Shown piece by piece: positions 1-7,762 of a stretch of DNA of 64,000 nucleotides (position 1 is the first letter of the stretch; each line of letters begins with the position of its first letter). The stretch is taken from NCBI RefSeq assembly GCF_009937975.1, contig NZ_AP018441.1:6200001-6264000 (forward strand), given 5' to 3'. The DNA comes from Undibacterium sp. YM2 (GTDB taxonomy: Bacteria; Pseudomonadota; Gammaproteobacteria; Burkholderiales; Burkholderiaceae_D). A program made the translations under genes and the position numbers. The notes beneath the pieces were generated by a model. That model was given only the letters and a program-made list of their open reading frames with translations, was not told where the DNA came from and made no database searches.

Positions 1-2
1 CC

Positions 3-980
3 TGGTCGGTTGCCAGCACCAGTGAAATGCTGAAGAGTGCACGCACCCTGTATCGTCTCGCGGTGGAAAGCACAAAACCGGATGCAGAACGCCAGCCCGG
101 TTACCAGCAGCGCGACATGAATATCATCGCTGGCAAACTCAGCCGCCTGGAACAATCCTATCTGCAAAATGTCGATCAGGCCAGGTTCACTGCAGCGCTG
201 CAAAGATATAGTAAATTGCCAGCAGCATCCCATCCAAAGGGTCTGGATGTATTGTTGCCGACACCAGAAAGCGTCGCCAGCCTGTATCAGCAAAGCGGCC
301 TGGGTGAAACCTCCAAACGCCTGGCCTGGATGGGCAAGGACCGCAAGGCTTTTGAACAATCCGACGATGCTTTCGTACGCCTGGCCGTGAAACTGCATGA
401 CACTGCCATGTCACTCGAAGAGCGCCGCAAAGAACTGGATGGCAATCTGGAACGTATCATTCCACAATACATGCAGGCAGTCATAGAATGGAAAAAATCC
501 CAGGGCAAGCCAGTTTATCCTGATGCCAATTCCACCCTGCGCGTGACCTACGGCACAGTCGCACCTTACTCACCGCGTGACGGCGTCATCAAAGGCCCGT
601 TCACGACAGTCGAAGGCATAGTAGAAAAACACACGGGCAAAGCACCCTTCAATATGCAGGAAAATTTATTGACTGCCGTGAAGGAAAAACGTTACGGCGT
701 ATTCAAGGACAATGTCCTGCAAACCGTGCCTGTCAATTTCCTGTCCAGTGCTGATACAACCGGTGGCAATTCTGGCTCTGCTGTCTTGAATAAAAATGGT
801 GAACTGGTGGGTTTGAATTTCGATTCGACCTATGAATCGATTACCAAGGACTGGTACTTCGACACCGCCATTACCCGTGCCATCCATGTCGACATCCGTT
901 ACATGTTATGGGTCATGAAAGAAGTTGACCATGCTGACAATCTGTTGAAGGAAATGACGATCAGGTATCCGGCGAAATAA
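3..980 (+). CDS. S46 family dipeptidyl-peptidase, C-terminal part (partial)
   Basis: This is the C-terminal part of a dipeptidyl-peptidase of family S46 (DPP7/DPP11 type), a periplasmic serine peptidase that removes dipeptides from oligopeptide N-termini. The frame is open to the window edge with no stop, so the start lies upstream; the Met codon at 27 is internal. The diagnostic motif TGGNSGSAV sits near the C-terminus, with the nucleophile Ser codon at about 771, followed by GLNFDSTYES and a DWYFD segment, all typical of the second half of the chymotrypsin-like double barrel. A strong hairpin terminator follows 18 bases after the stop. The N-terminal half with the His and Asp of the triad is not visible. 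Confidence 0.88.
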   Translation, partial: WSVASTSEMLKSARTLYRLAVESTKPDAERQPGYQQRDMNIIAGKLSRLEQSYLQNVDQARFTAALQRYSKLPAASHPKGLDVLLPTPESVASLYQQSGLGETSKRLAWMGKDRKAFEQSDDAFVRLAVKLHDTAMSLEERRKELDGNLERIIPQYMQAVIEWKKSQGKPVYPDANSTLRVTYGTVAPYSPRDGVIKGPFTTVEGIVEKHTGKAPFNMQENLLTAVKEKRYGVFKDNVLQTVPVNFLSSADTTGGNSGSAVLNKNGELVGLNFDSTYESITKDWYFDTAITRAIHVDIRYMLWVMKEVDHADNLLKEMTIRYPAK

Positions 981-997
981 GTGGTTTGATTCATGTG

Positions 998-1031
998 AAA
1001 AGCGTGCCCCTGAAATGGGGCACGCTTTTTT
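998..1031. terminator. Bidirectional rho-independent terminator
   Basis: A perfect inverted repeat (AAAGCGTGCCCC / GGGGCACGCTTT) with a 6-base loop is flanked by A and T runs. It lies between the convergent ends of the S46 peptidase and the GFA-family gene and can serve both. Confidence 0.88.
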
Positions 1032-1037
1032 TATCTT

Positions 1038-1451
1038 TCAGGGTTTGCGCGGTGTCTGCTCAAAATGCCGGCTACTATCCGCTGTGCTCAGCCAAGGCAG
1101 TTTATTCTCACAATAAATATCCATGCGCGGTGACAGGCTTTCATGCTGATTGACTGTGCCCAGATACAGCATACTCAAGCCTGCATAAGTTTCCTGATTC
1201 GAGTTATACAGCGGCGTGCCGCAGTCAGTACAAAAATGGCGCTGGGTACGCGATGTGACGGTATAGCTTTTCAGCAGTTCCTGACCCTGGGTGAATACCA
1301 GTTCAGCTTCCTTGACGACGACATAAGATGATAATGCTGCGCCCGTCATACGGCGGCACAGGCCGCAATGGCAGGCCACGATTTGCAATGCGGGGGCCGG
1401 GTAGTGATAGGCAATTTTTCCGCAACTGCATTGGCCGCTGATGGTTTGCAT
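1038..1451 (-). CDS. GFA family (glutathione-dependent formaldehyde-activating enzyme-like) zinc protein
   Basis: A 137-residue protein of the GFA/CENP-V fold. The zinc ligands are clear: CSCGKI near the N-terminus, ACHCGLCRR about 25 residues later, and FCTDCGTPLY in the middle. Family members are often annotated as formaldehyde-glutathione condensing enzymes, but most have no proven substrate, so only the fold is certain. The ATG at 1451 is preferred because GGAGA lies 6 bases upstream; a TTG 15 bases earlier is the alternative. The gene is followed by a shared terminator and lies just downstream of the GGDEF-EAL gene on the same strand, with a 26-base gap. Confidence 0.85.
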   Translation of the reverse strand: MQTISGQCSCGKIAYHYPAPALQIVACHCGLCRRMTGAALSSYVVVKEAELVFTQGQELLKSYTVTSRTQRHFCTDCGTPLYNSNQETYAGLSMLYLGTVNQHESLSPRMDIYCENKLPWLSTADSSRHFEQTPRKP

Positions 1452-1477
1452 GGTGTCTCCATTCAATATTTATTCAC

Positions 1478-4315
1478 TCAGGCACCTTCCCACTCCAGGC
1501 CCTTGCCATGTCCCCAGATCAGCGGGGCGACATAGCTGTCGGCCCAGGCCTCGACCTGGCCCGCTGGCATGGGGCGAGCGACGCCGTAACCTTGTGCCAG
1601 TTCGCAACCCAGGCGCATGAGGGCTACACCATGTTCGGCACTTTCCACACCTTCTGCAATCACGCCACGGTTAAAGGCGCGTGCCAGGCCGATGACGGCG
1701 CTGATGACGGCCAGGTCGTCCTTGTCTTCCAGCATATCACGGACAAAACTCTGGTCGATTTTCAGGGTATCGGCGGGCAGGCGTTTCAGGTAAGACAGCG
1801 AAGAATAACCGGTGCCAAAATCATCAAGTGCAAAGCTGACGCCGATTTGCTGACAGGCCAGCATGACTTCGCGTACATGCTGTATATCCTTGATGGCGGC
1901 GGATTCGAGTATTTCTATTTCCAGGCGTTCTGGGGCGACATCCGGAAAGGCTGCCAGCACCGCACGCAGGCGCTCGACAAAATCCTTGCACTGGAAATGG
2001 CGCGCCGCGATATTCACGCTGATGACCCAGTCCACATGCTGATGTGTCCATGCGCGCAATTGCTCCATGGCCTGTTGCAAGACAAAATCACCAACATCGA
2101 TGATCAGGTCAGTATGTTCTATCAGCGGCAAGAAATTCAAAGGCCCAACGATGCCCTGCTCAGGATGTTGCCAGCGCAACAGCGCTTCCATGCCGATGAT
2201 GCGGCCCTGGCGCATATTCACCTTGGGCTGGAAATACAAGCGCATCTCGCCTTGTTGCAAAGCCTGGCGCACGCGGGCGCGCTGGTTGTGGTGGGTGCGC
2301 AATTGCTGGTCTTGCTCGGCGTCGAATAAATGAAATTGATTGCGTCCGTTCAGCTTGGCCTGGTACATGGCCTGGTCGGCACAACGCAACAGGGTATCGG
2401 CATTCACATCATCACGCGGATAAATTGCCACGCCTATACTGGCCGACAGGCTGATGCCTTGCTGTTCTATTTCGTAAGGTTGCGCCAGTACTGCCAGCAA
2501 TAATGCCAGGTTCAGTTCCACACCAGCGATGTCACGCTGGTTTTGCAGCAGTACGACAAACTCGTCACCACCCAGGCGGGCCACATGATGTTCGCTGCCT
2601 GCATTGTCTTCCAGGCGGCGTGCGACCTGCTGCAATAATTTGTTGGCAAATTCCTGGCCATGGCTTTCATTGATGGCCTGGAAGTGGTCAAGGTCGAGCA
2701 GGCAAACTGCCAGCCAGGTTTCCTGGTCGTGGGCAGTTTGTATCGCCGTGCTGAAGCGTTCTGCCAGCGCCGCACGGTTTTCCAGGCCGGTCAGGATATC
2801 GTGCCCTGCCTGCCAGTTCAGTTGTTGCATCAACTGGCGTTTTTCACTGACATCGCGGAATACCAGCACACAGCCTGTGACCGTGCCGTCTCTTTGCCTG
2901 ATCGGCGCTGCCGTGTAATCAACTTCAAACTGCTGACCGCTGCGTGCGGTCAACAATTGATTATTCGCTTGCAGGATTTCGCTGCTCTGGCAAATCTGCT
3001 GCAAAAATTCTCTCAGCTTGTCGCGCTGCTGTACATCGCTTAAAGCAAACACATCGGCCAGTTCATGCGCCTGTGCTTCCTTGCGGTTCCACCCACAAAT
3101 TTGCTGCGCAACCTTGTTCAGCATCAGTATGCGTCCATCGACATCCGTACTGATGACGGCGTCACCGATAGATGCCAGGGTAGTTTCCACTCTTTCATTT
3201 GCCGCCGCCAGCGTGGCCTGTGCCTGGTTGCGTTCACTGATGTCGATCAGGGCACCTATGCTGCCTGTGGCTTCGCCATCAACATTGGTGAAACTGGCCT
3301 GGTAATAAATTACATCCAGTATCTGACCGGCAGCCTGTATCTGGATTTCCCTGACCAGCTTGCCATGTTCATTTTGCAGGGATGGCGCGGCGTCATTGCC
3401 CAGTGCCAGCACAGGCATGGGGCGGCCCACGACATCGGCAGCATTCAGGGCAAACAATTCTTCCCAGGCGCGGTTGATGCGCTGACAGATACCGTACTGG
3501 TCCTGAAAAAATATAGGTATGGGCAAGGCATGCAGCAATTGCCAGGTGAAATGCAATTGCTCGCTATTGGCGCGCTGGCTGCGTTGCAGGGTCGTGAGCA
3601 GGGTCTGTACCTCGTTGGCCATGCCATTGAAGGTGGTTGCCAGTGCACGCGCTTCTGCCGTGCCGGTGACCGACATGCGTATCGAATGCTGGCCTTTCTT
3701 GAATTTGTCCGTAGCATCTGCCAGCCTGCGCAGGGTGTTGACATTCGAGCGCAGGATCAGGCCCAGCAAAAAATATATAGTGAAAATAATGGCCAGTGAA
3801 ATCTTGCCCTGGCTCATGACTTTTTGCCAGATGTGGCTATTTTCACTGGCGATGCTGGTTTCCAGGCTCAGCGTACCGATGTCGCCATTTGCCAGTCTGA
3901 CTTCCCGGGCCATGCTTTCTGCATGCAGGGACAACAGGCGGTTAAACCAGGCTGGTGAGCTTGCCGCAGGTGCGATCTGGTCCTGGCCCTGAATTTGTTT
4001 CTGTACCTGCCCTTGTTTATATTGCCAGGTGATACGCCACAGTACCGGGCTGGATTCTACTTCCTGTGCCAGGAGCTGGCGTATGGACTCAGTATCGCTA
4101 CGTTCAGACAAGCTGCTCAGTGCAGGGATCAGGAAGTGGCTGCTATGCCTCAGTTCTGTCGCTATTCTTTGTCTGGCATCGGCGACTTCGCTGTTGATCA
4201 TCAGGTAGTAGCGCAGGGCGCTGACGGCGATGATCAGGAAAAAAAGGGGCAGGAATAAACGGGTATACACTCCTCGCTGTTGCCATCGCTGTAAAAATTT
4301 TTGTAATGTTTGCAC
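1478..4315 (-). CDS. Membrane sensor with HAMP, PAS, GGDEF and EAL domains (cyclic-di-GMP turnover)
   Basis: A 945-residue cyclic-di-GMP enzyme anchored in the inner membrane. Order: a transmembrane helix at about residues 20-42, a periplasmic sensor segment, a second helix near 175-195, HAMP, two PAS domains (about 250-370 and 375-495), GGDEF, then EAL. The GGDEF signature is intact (RLGGDEFVVLL, about residue 580), so diguanylate cyclase activity is possible. The EAL domain keeps MEALLRWQHP (about 710), DDFGTGYSSLSYLKRLP and AEGVES, as in active phosphodiesterases. Which activity dominates cannot be read from sequence. The start is a GTG with a weak ribosome site. It stands apart from the signalling cluster at 7.4-12.9 kb. 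Confidence 0.92.
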   Translation of the reverse strand: MQTLQKFLQRWQQRGVYTRLFLPLFFLIIAVSALRYYLMINSEVADARQRIATELRHSSHFLIPALSSLSERSDTESIRQLLAQEVESSPVLWRITWQYKQGQVQKQIQGQDQIAPAASSPAWFNRLLSLHAESMAREVRLANGDIGTLSLETSIASENSHIWQKVMSQGKISLAIIFTIYFLLGLILRSNVNTLRRLADATDKFKKGQHSIRMSVTGTAEARALATTFNGMANEVQTLLTTLQRSQRANSEQLHFTWQLLHALPIPIFFQDQYGICQRINRAWEELFALNAADVVGRPMPVLALGNDAAPSLQNEHGKLVREIQIQAAGQILDVIYYQASFTNVDGEATGSIGALIDISERNQAQATLAAANERVETTLASIGDAVISTDVDGRILMLNKVAQQICGWNRKEAQAHELADVFALSDVQQRDKLREFLQQICQSSEILQANNQLLTARSGQQFEVDYTAAPIRQRDGTVTGCVLVFRDVSEKRQLMQQLNWQAGHDILTGLENRAALAERFSTAIQTAHDQETWLAVCLLDLDHFQAINESHGQEFANKLLQQVARRLEDNAGSEHHVARLGGDEFVVLLQNQRDIAGVELNLALLLAVLAQPYEIEQQGISLSASIGVAIYPRDDVNADTLLRCADQAMYQAKLNGRNQFHLFDAEQDQQLRTHHNQRARVRQALQQGEMRLYFQPKVNMRQGRIIGMEALLRWQHPEQGIVGPLNFLPLIEHTDLIIDVGDFVLQQAMEQLRAWTHQHVDWVISVNIAARHFQCKDFVERLRAVLAAFPDVAPERLEIEILESAAIKDIQHVREVMLACQQIGVSFALDDFGTGYSSLSYLKRLPADTLKIDQSFVRDMLEDKDDLAVISAVIGLARAFNRGVIAEGVESAEHGVALMRLGCELAQGYGVARPMPAGQVEAWADSYVAPLIWGHGKGLEWEGA

Positions 4316-4487
4316 AAATTCAACAAATTTCAGTGAAGTAAACCAGTTTGAGTGAGGAGGCTTGCAGAAAGCTAATTGTGAGTAATTGTAACCTGAAGAT
4401 TAATATTGCCGTATTGAAAAAAGTGATACATGGCAAATATGTGTTGCCACTTTTTTGCGCAGACCCGGCCAGGCAGGCGTCATCGAA

Positions 4488-4493
4488 TATAAT
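4488..4493 (+). promoter_or_regulatory. Possible -10 element upstream of the DUF1737 gene
   Basis: A perfect TATAAT lies 40 bases before the DUF1737 start, in the gap between divergent genes. No convincing -35 box is present at the usual distance, so this is only suggestive. Confidence 0.3.
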
Positions 4494-4533
4494 GTGCCTC
4501 ACCTATGATCCCGCAGTTTGGAGTGCACTCTTC

Positions 4534-4731
4534 ATGAAACTCTACCGTTACCTGACCGGCCCGGACGACAAGAACTTTTGCCTGCGTGTCACAGCGGCCC
4601 TGAACCAGGGCTGGACCCTGTATGGCGGCCCTACGCTGAGTTTTAATGGTCAGCAAACCATCGCCGGGCAAGCCATCATCAAGGAAGTGGATGGTGAATT
4701 TTCACAAGATATGGACCTGTCCAGCCTCTAG
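4534..4731 (+). CDS. DUF1737 domain-containing small protein
   Basis: A 65-residue protein beginning MKLYRYLTGPDDKNFC, the typical opening of DUF1737, followed by ALNQGWTLYGGPTL and IAGQAIIKEV. These cover nearly the whole family length. Function unknown. The same frame is open back to 4348, but homology begins exactly at the ATG at 4534. The gene lies 28 bases upstream of a CPBP-family membrane protease on the same strand, so the two are probably co-transcribed. Confidence 0.85.
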   Translation: MKLYRYLTGPDDKNFCLRVTAALNQGWTLYGGPTLSFNGQQTIAGQAIIKEVDGEFSQDMDLSSL

Positions 4732-4759
4732 GTGCAGCCCGGATTTATACGCTACAGCA

Positions 4760-5560
4760 ATGAATCAAAAACATGAGAATTTTCCGACTGCCCTGGAAGC
4801 CTTCTTCCTGATCGTTTTCTTGCTCGGAGCCGAGGTCTTGCTGAATATGCTGGTACACGACAGCATGTTCTTCACGGGTGTCAGCATGGAAGAAGTCGAT
4901 GGTGTCATTATGGTATTGGCGAATGCCATACTGTTTACGGCGGTGCTGCATTACAAGGGCATGAGCTATAGCGAGCTATTCCATTCCGCCGCAGCGGTCA
5001 CGCCTGCCCGTCTCTGCCTGATCATGGTGCCGGTCATGCTGTTGATACCGGGGCTGGAATTGTCATTGAGTTTCATCGGCGGCATGCTGGAGGAATGGCA
5101 ACCTGTGCCAGCTGGCCAGCAAAGAATATTCGATGAGATGATGAGCAATGGTGTGCATTCCATCATCATTGCCTGCCTGGTTGCGCCTGTGCTGGAAGAA
5201 ATGCTGTTCCGTGGCCTGGTCTTGCGCAGTTTTTTGCAGCAATATTCGCGCAAGCTGGCTTTTCTGGCTTCAGCGCTGCTGTTTGGCATGGCCCACATGA
5301 ATATCTATCAATTCCTGTGTGCTTCGCTGCTGGGCCTGGTCTGTGCCTGGCTGTATGATAAGACGCGCTCCTTGTGGCCGGGCATCGCTTTGCATGCGGG
5401 TTCGAATGGTGTCGCCCTCTATGCCTACAGATGGACAGCGGCGCGCGGCATCAGCGGCAGCTGGCATCCATCGACAGCACTTTGTATTACGGCCCTGGTT
5501 TCCACCAGCATAGGTATTTATCTGTTAAGGCGCATGCTGGTGGTGAAAGACCTGGGCTAG
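4760..5560 (+). CDS. CPBP family intramembrane glutamic endopeptidase
   Basis: A 266-residue polytopic membrane protein of the CPBP (Abi/CAAX protease-like) family. The three conserved motifs are present: EEMLFR with the paired glutamates at about residue 145, FGMAH at about 178, and HAGSN at about 213. These correspond to the catalytic Glu and His residues in the membrane. At least seven hydrophobic segments are visible. The start at 4760 (MNQKHENF) is chosen over upstream in-frame Met codons because it follows the DUF1737 stop and avoids a long overlap. Substrate unknown; homologues act in protein processing or bacteriocin immunity. Confidence 0.88.
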   Translation: MNQKHENFPTALEAFFLIVFLLGAEVLLNMLVHDSMFFTGVSMEEVDGVIMVLANAILFTAVLHYKGMSYSELFHSAAAVTPARLCLIMVPVMLLIPGLELSLSFIGGMLEEWQPVPAGQQRIFDEMMSNGVHSIIIACLVAPVLEEMLFRGLVLRSFLQQYSRKLAFLASALLFGMAHMNIYQFLCASLLGLVCAWLYDKTRSLWPGIALHAGSNGVALYAYRWTAARGISGSWHPSTALCITALVSTSIGIYLLRRMLVVKDLG

Positions 5561-5616
5561 AGCTTGCTGTGCAGATAAGCAAGATCGACAAAATACCGGG
5601 GCCGGTGGTGTGAAAA

Positions 5617-6711
5617 TCAGACTGGCTGCATTTCACGCTTCAGACGGCGTGGTACTTCCCAGTCGAGTTCGGTTTCACGCTTTTTTTCCAGCGCATCGAT
5701 ATGCTTGAGTTTTTTGCCTTCGACAAACTGGCCGGATAACAGCAGGCGCGGTTTGCTGGCAGCAGAGACGAAACCGTGCGTGGCCCAGCGTGAGCGCGGC
5801 AGGCTGGTGGCAGCCAGGATGCCATAATCGGCACCGCAACTGATACCTTTTTCAGCAACCAGGGATTCGCCAGACTTGATGTATTTGGCGGCATAGACGC
5901 TGCCCTTGGTGGCGATCCAGCGGCCACTATGGATTTCACCGCGCAGGCTGCTGACTTCGCCAGTGGCGCGCAGATAACCCCAGGTACTGATATCGCCCTG
6001 GCTGTGGATGCTGGCCACATCAAGGTTGCCCTGGCAGATCAGATTCGCCGCAAACAAGGCACCCTCAACCTGGATATCGGTTTCACTGAACAACTCACCC
6101 TGGCAATTGCAATCGCCAGCAACGTGGATGGCTGCTGCCGACAAATGGCCGCCAACAAACTGGATTTCACCAACTTCCAGCACGTCATCCAGCTGTACAT
6201 TGCCGTGGCAATCGAGGTCGGCACAGGCGACATAACCGAGCGCCTGGATATCGCCAAAACCGCCAAAGGCATCATGATGGTCATAGCGCTTCAAGATGGC
6301 AGGGTGCACCAGAATGTCCATATAGCTGCTGCCATCGGCGGCTGGTTTGCGCTGGTCGAGTTCCAGCATGCGTGCCATCCAGTCGGCGCTGCAACCGGTT
6401 TTGATGAGGTATTCAACATCGATATTGCCACCGGCATCCAGCGCATGGCCCACATACAGGGATTGCACGCGGATATCACCCGTGACCGTCAGCTTGCCGA
6501 GGCAAAACACCTCTTCTGCCTCTAAATCGCCATCAATCAGGCAATCACCGCCAACGATGAACTGGGTGGTGATCACGGCATCACCCTGGATATGCACGTC
6601 ACCAGTGCTGGCAAATTGCTTGCGTTTCAAACGTGTGGTTTGTACCGGGGCAGGCAAGTCCAGAGCAGCCAGGACTGGCTTCTTTGTTGCAGTAGTAGTG
6701 CGCTTGGTCAT
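5617..6711 (-). CDS. Polymer-forming (bactofilin-like) beta-helical protein
   Basis: A 364-residue protein built almost entirely of short repeats of the form GD-x-hydrophobic-x-G, for example GDVHIQGDAVI, GGDCLIDGDLEAEEV and GNIDVEYLI. Such a pattern predicts a right-handed beta-helix, as in bactofilins and other polymer-forming cytoskeletal proteins (DUF583-like). There is no signal peptide or membrane helix, so it is likely cytoplasmic. A basic Thr/Lys-rich N-terminus (MTKRTTTATKKP) and a charged C-terminal tail flank the repeats. It is about twice the length of a typical bactofilin. The ATG has AAGG just upstream. The family call is by pattern and not certain. Confidence 0.65.
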   Translation of the reverse strand: MTKRTTTATKKPVLAALDLPAPVQTTRLKRKQFASTGDVHIQGDAVITTQFIVGGDCLIDGDLEAEEVFCLGKLTVTGDIRVQSLYVGHALDAGGNIDVEYLIKTGCSADWMARMLELDQRKPAADGSSYMDILVHPAILKRYDHHDAFGGFGDIQALGYVACADLDCHGNVQLDDVLEVGEIQFVGGHLSAAAIHVAGDCNCQGELFSETDIQVEGALFAANLICQGNLDVASIHSQGDISTWGYLRATGEVSSLRGEIHSGRWIATKGSVYAAKYIKSGESLVAEKGISCGADYGILAATSLPRSRWATHGFVSAASKPRLLLSGQFVEGKKLKHIDALEKKRETELDWEVPRRLKREMQPV

Positions 6712-6830
6712 GGGAACCTTGGAATAGTTGATAGATGGGCTAAATCAGGAATGGGATGAATGAGACGAATGAGATTATAGAGCCGCATTATCCCTGAAAT
6801 GCTGGTGACTCAGCAATCCATCACATGTTG

Positions 6831-7313
6831 TCAGGACGGCAGGGCATCCAGCCGTCCGCTTTCTGCCAGTTCGCGGATGATCCGTACAGTTTCGACGTCA
6901 GCTTCCTGATAGGCCGATTTGCGGTATTCGTTATACATTTTCGCTTCAGCATCTTCTGCTTCAGCATTGCCACTGTCATAGGCGAAACGGACAAACAGCG
7001 CATCTGGCTGTGGTTCTTCTATGCTCATGCGTAATGAAGATTGCGGGATGTCTTTTTGCGCCGCGACATCATAATGCACATGCTCAAGATGGACGAGGCT
7101 GACGTGGTCGGTGATTTCCAGCGTACCATATTTCAGGGTACGCGTCATGCTGGCTTCATTGCGGTCCATGATGCTGGCGTCATCGAGATAAGAGACAAAC
7201 AACCTTGGCATTTCTGCCCGCAAGACCAGGCCACGCCATAATTGTTCGCGGCTGATGACCTCGACGGCGGGATTGCCGAGGTCATTGATTTCGACTAAAT
7301 GTTCAAATTTCAT
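6831..7313 (-). CDS. SRPBCC family protein (DUF1857, AtaL-like)
   Basis: A 160-residue protein starting MKFEHLVEINDLGNP, characteristic of the DUF1857/AtaL-like branch of the START/SRPBCC fold, which forms a hydrophobic ligand-binding cavity. The middle has alternating beta strands (TRTLKYGTLEITDHVSLV) and the C-terminus a long acidic helix, as expected. Ligand and function are unknown. The gene is monocistronic by spacing, with 119 bases to the downstream polymer-forming gene and 82 bases to the receiver gene behind it. Confidence 0.75.
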   Translation of the reverse strand: MKFEHLVEINDLGNPAVEVISREQLWRGLVLRAEMPRLFVSYLDDASIMDRNEASMTRTLKYGTLEITDHVSLVHLEHVHYDVAAQKDIPQSSLRMSIEEPQPDALFVRFAYDSGNAEAEDAEAKMYNEYRKSAYQEADVETVRIIRELAESGRLDALPS

Positions 7314-7395
7314 GGAGCACCTTTATTCTGATGCCGCCAGTTTACTCCAGCTTGCTCTTGCCTGCTCTTGCTTTCCCCAGTCTGCGAATCTTGAT

Positions 7396-7761
7396 TCAGG
7401 TCTTGAGTATGGAATCAACCAGAGATAAAAATGCCTGGTAGCGTATAGGTTTTGCCATATAGGCATCACATCCGGCGGCGCGGAAGCGGTCTTCATCACC
7501 GCTCATGGCAAAGGCAGTCAGTGCGACTATCTTGATATGGGCAGTCGCTGCGGCAGCCTTGAGCTGCCGGGTGGCAGTCATCCCGTCTATGCCTGGCAAT
7601 TGCATGTCCATCAGTATCAGGTCGGGCAGTTCTATTCTGGCAATTTGCAAACCGGCTTCGGCATCCACCGCCTGTAGCACTTCATGACCGGCATTCTGCA
7701 ACAGGAATGCCGCCAGCTTCATATTGACCGGGTTATCTTCAATGATCAGTACACGCGCCAT
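7396..7761 (-). CDS. Single-domain response regulator (CheY/DivK-like)
   Basis: A 121-residue stand-alone receiver domain. It keeps the acidic pair (VLIIEDN), the phospho-acceptor Asp in LILMDMQLPGIDG, the switch Thr (IVALTAFAM) and the Lys in YMAKPI. The sequence resembles DivK. Without an output domain it must act by protein contact or as a phosphate relay. Its ATG starts one base after the stop of the hybrid kinase gene, with an AGGGG ribosome site inside the kinase coding end. Translational coupling and a kinase-receiver pair are therefore very likely. Confidence 0.92.
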   Translation of the reverse strand: MARVLIIEDNPVNMKLAAFLLQNAGHEVLQAVDAEAGLQIARIELPDLILMDMQLPGIDGMTATRQLKAAAATAHIKIVALTAFAMSGDEDRFRAAGCDAYMAKPIRYQAFLSLVDSILKT

Positions 7762-7762
7762 C

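Noticed and set aside
1508..2329. 273-codon plus-strand frame opposite the EAL domain
   Set aside because: Fully within the GGDEF-EAL gene; the translation has no known motif.
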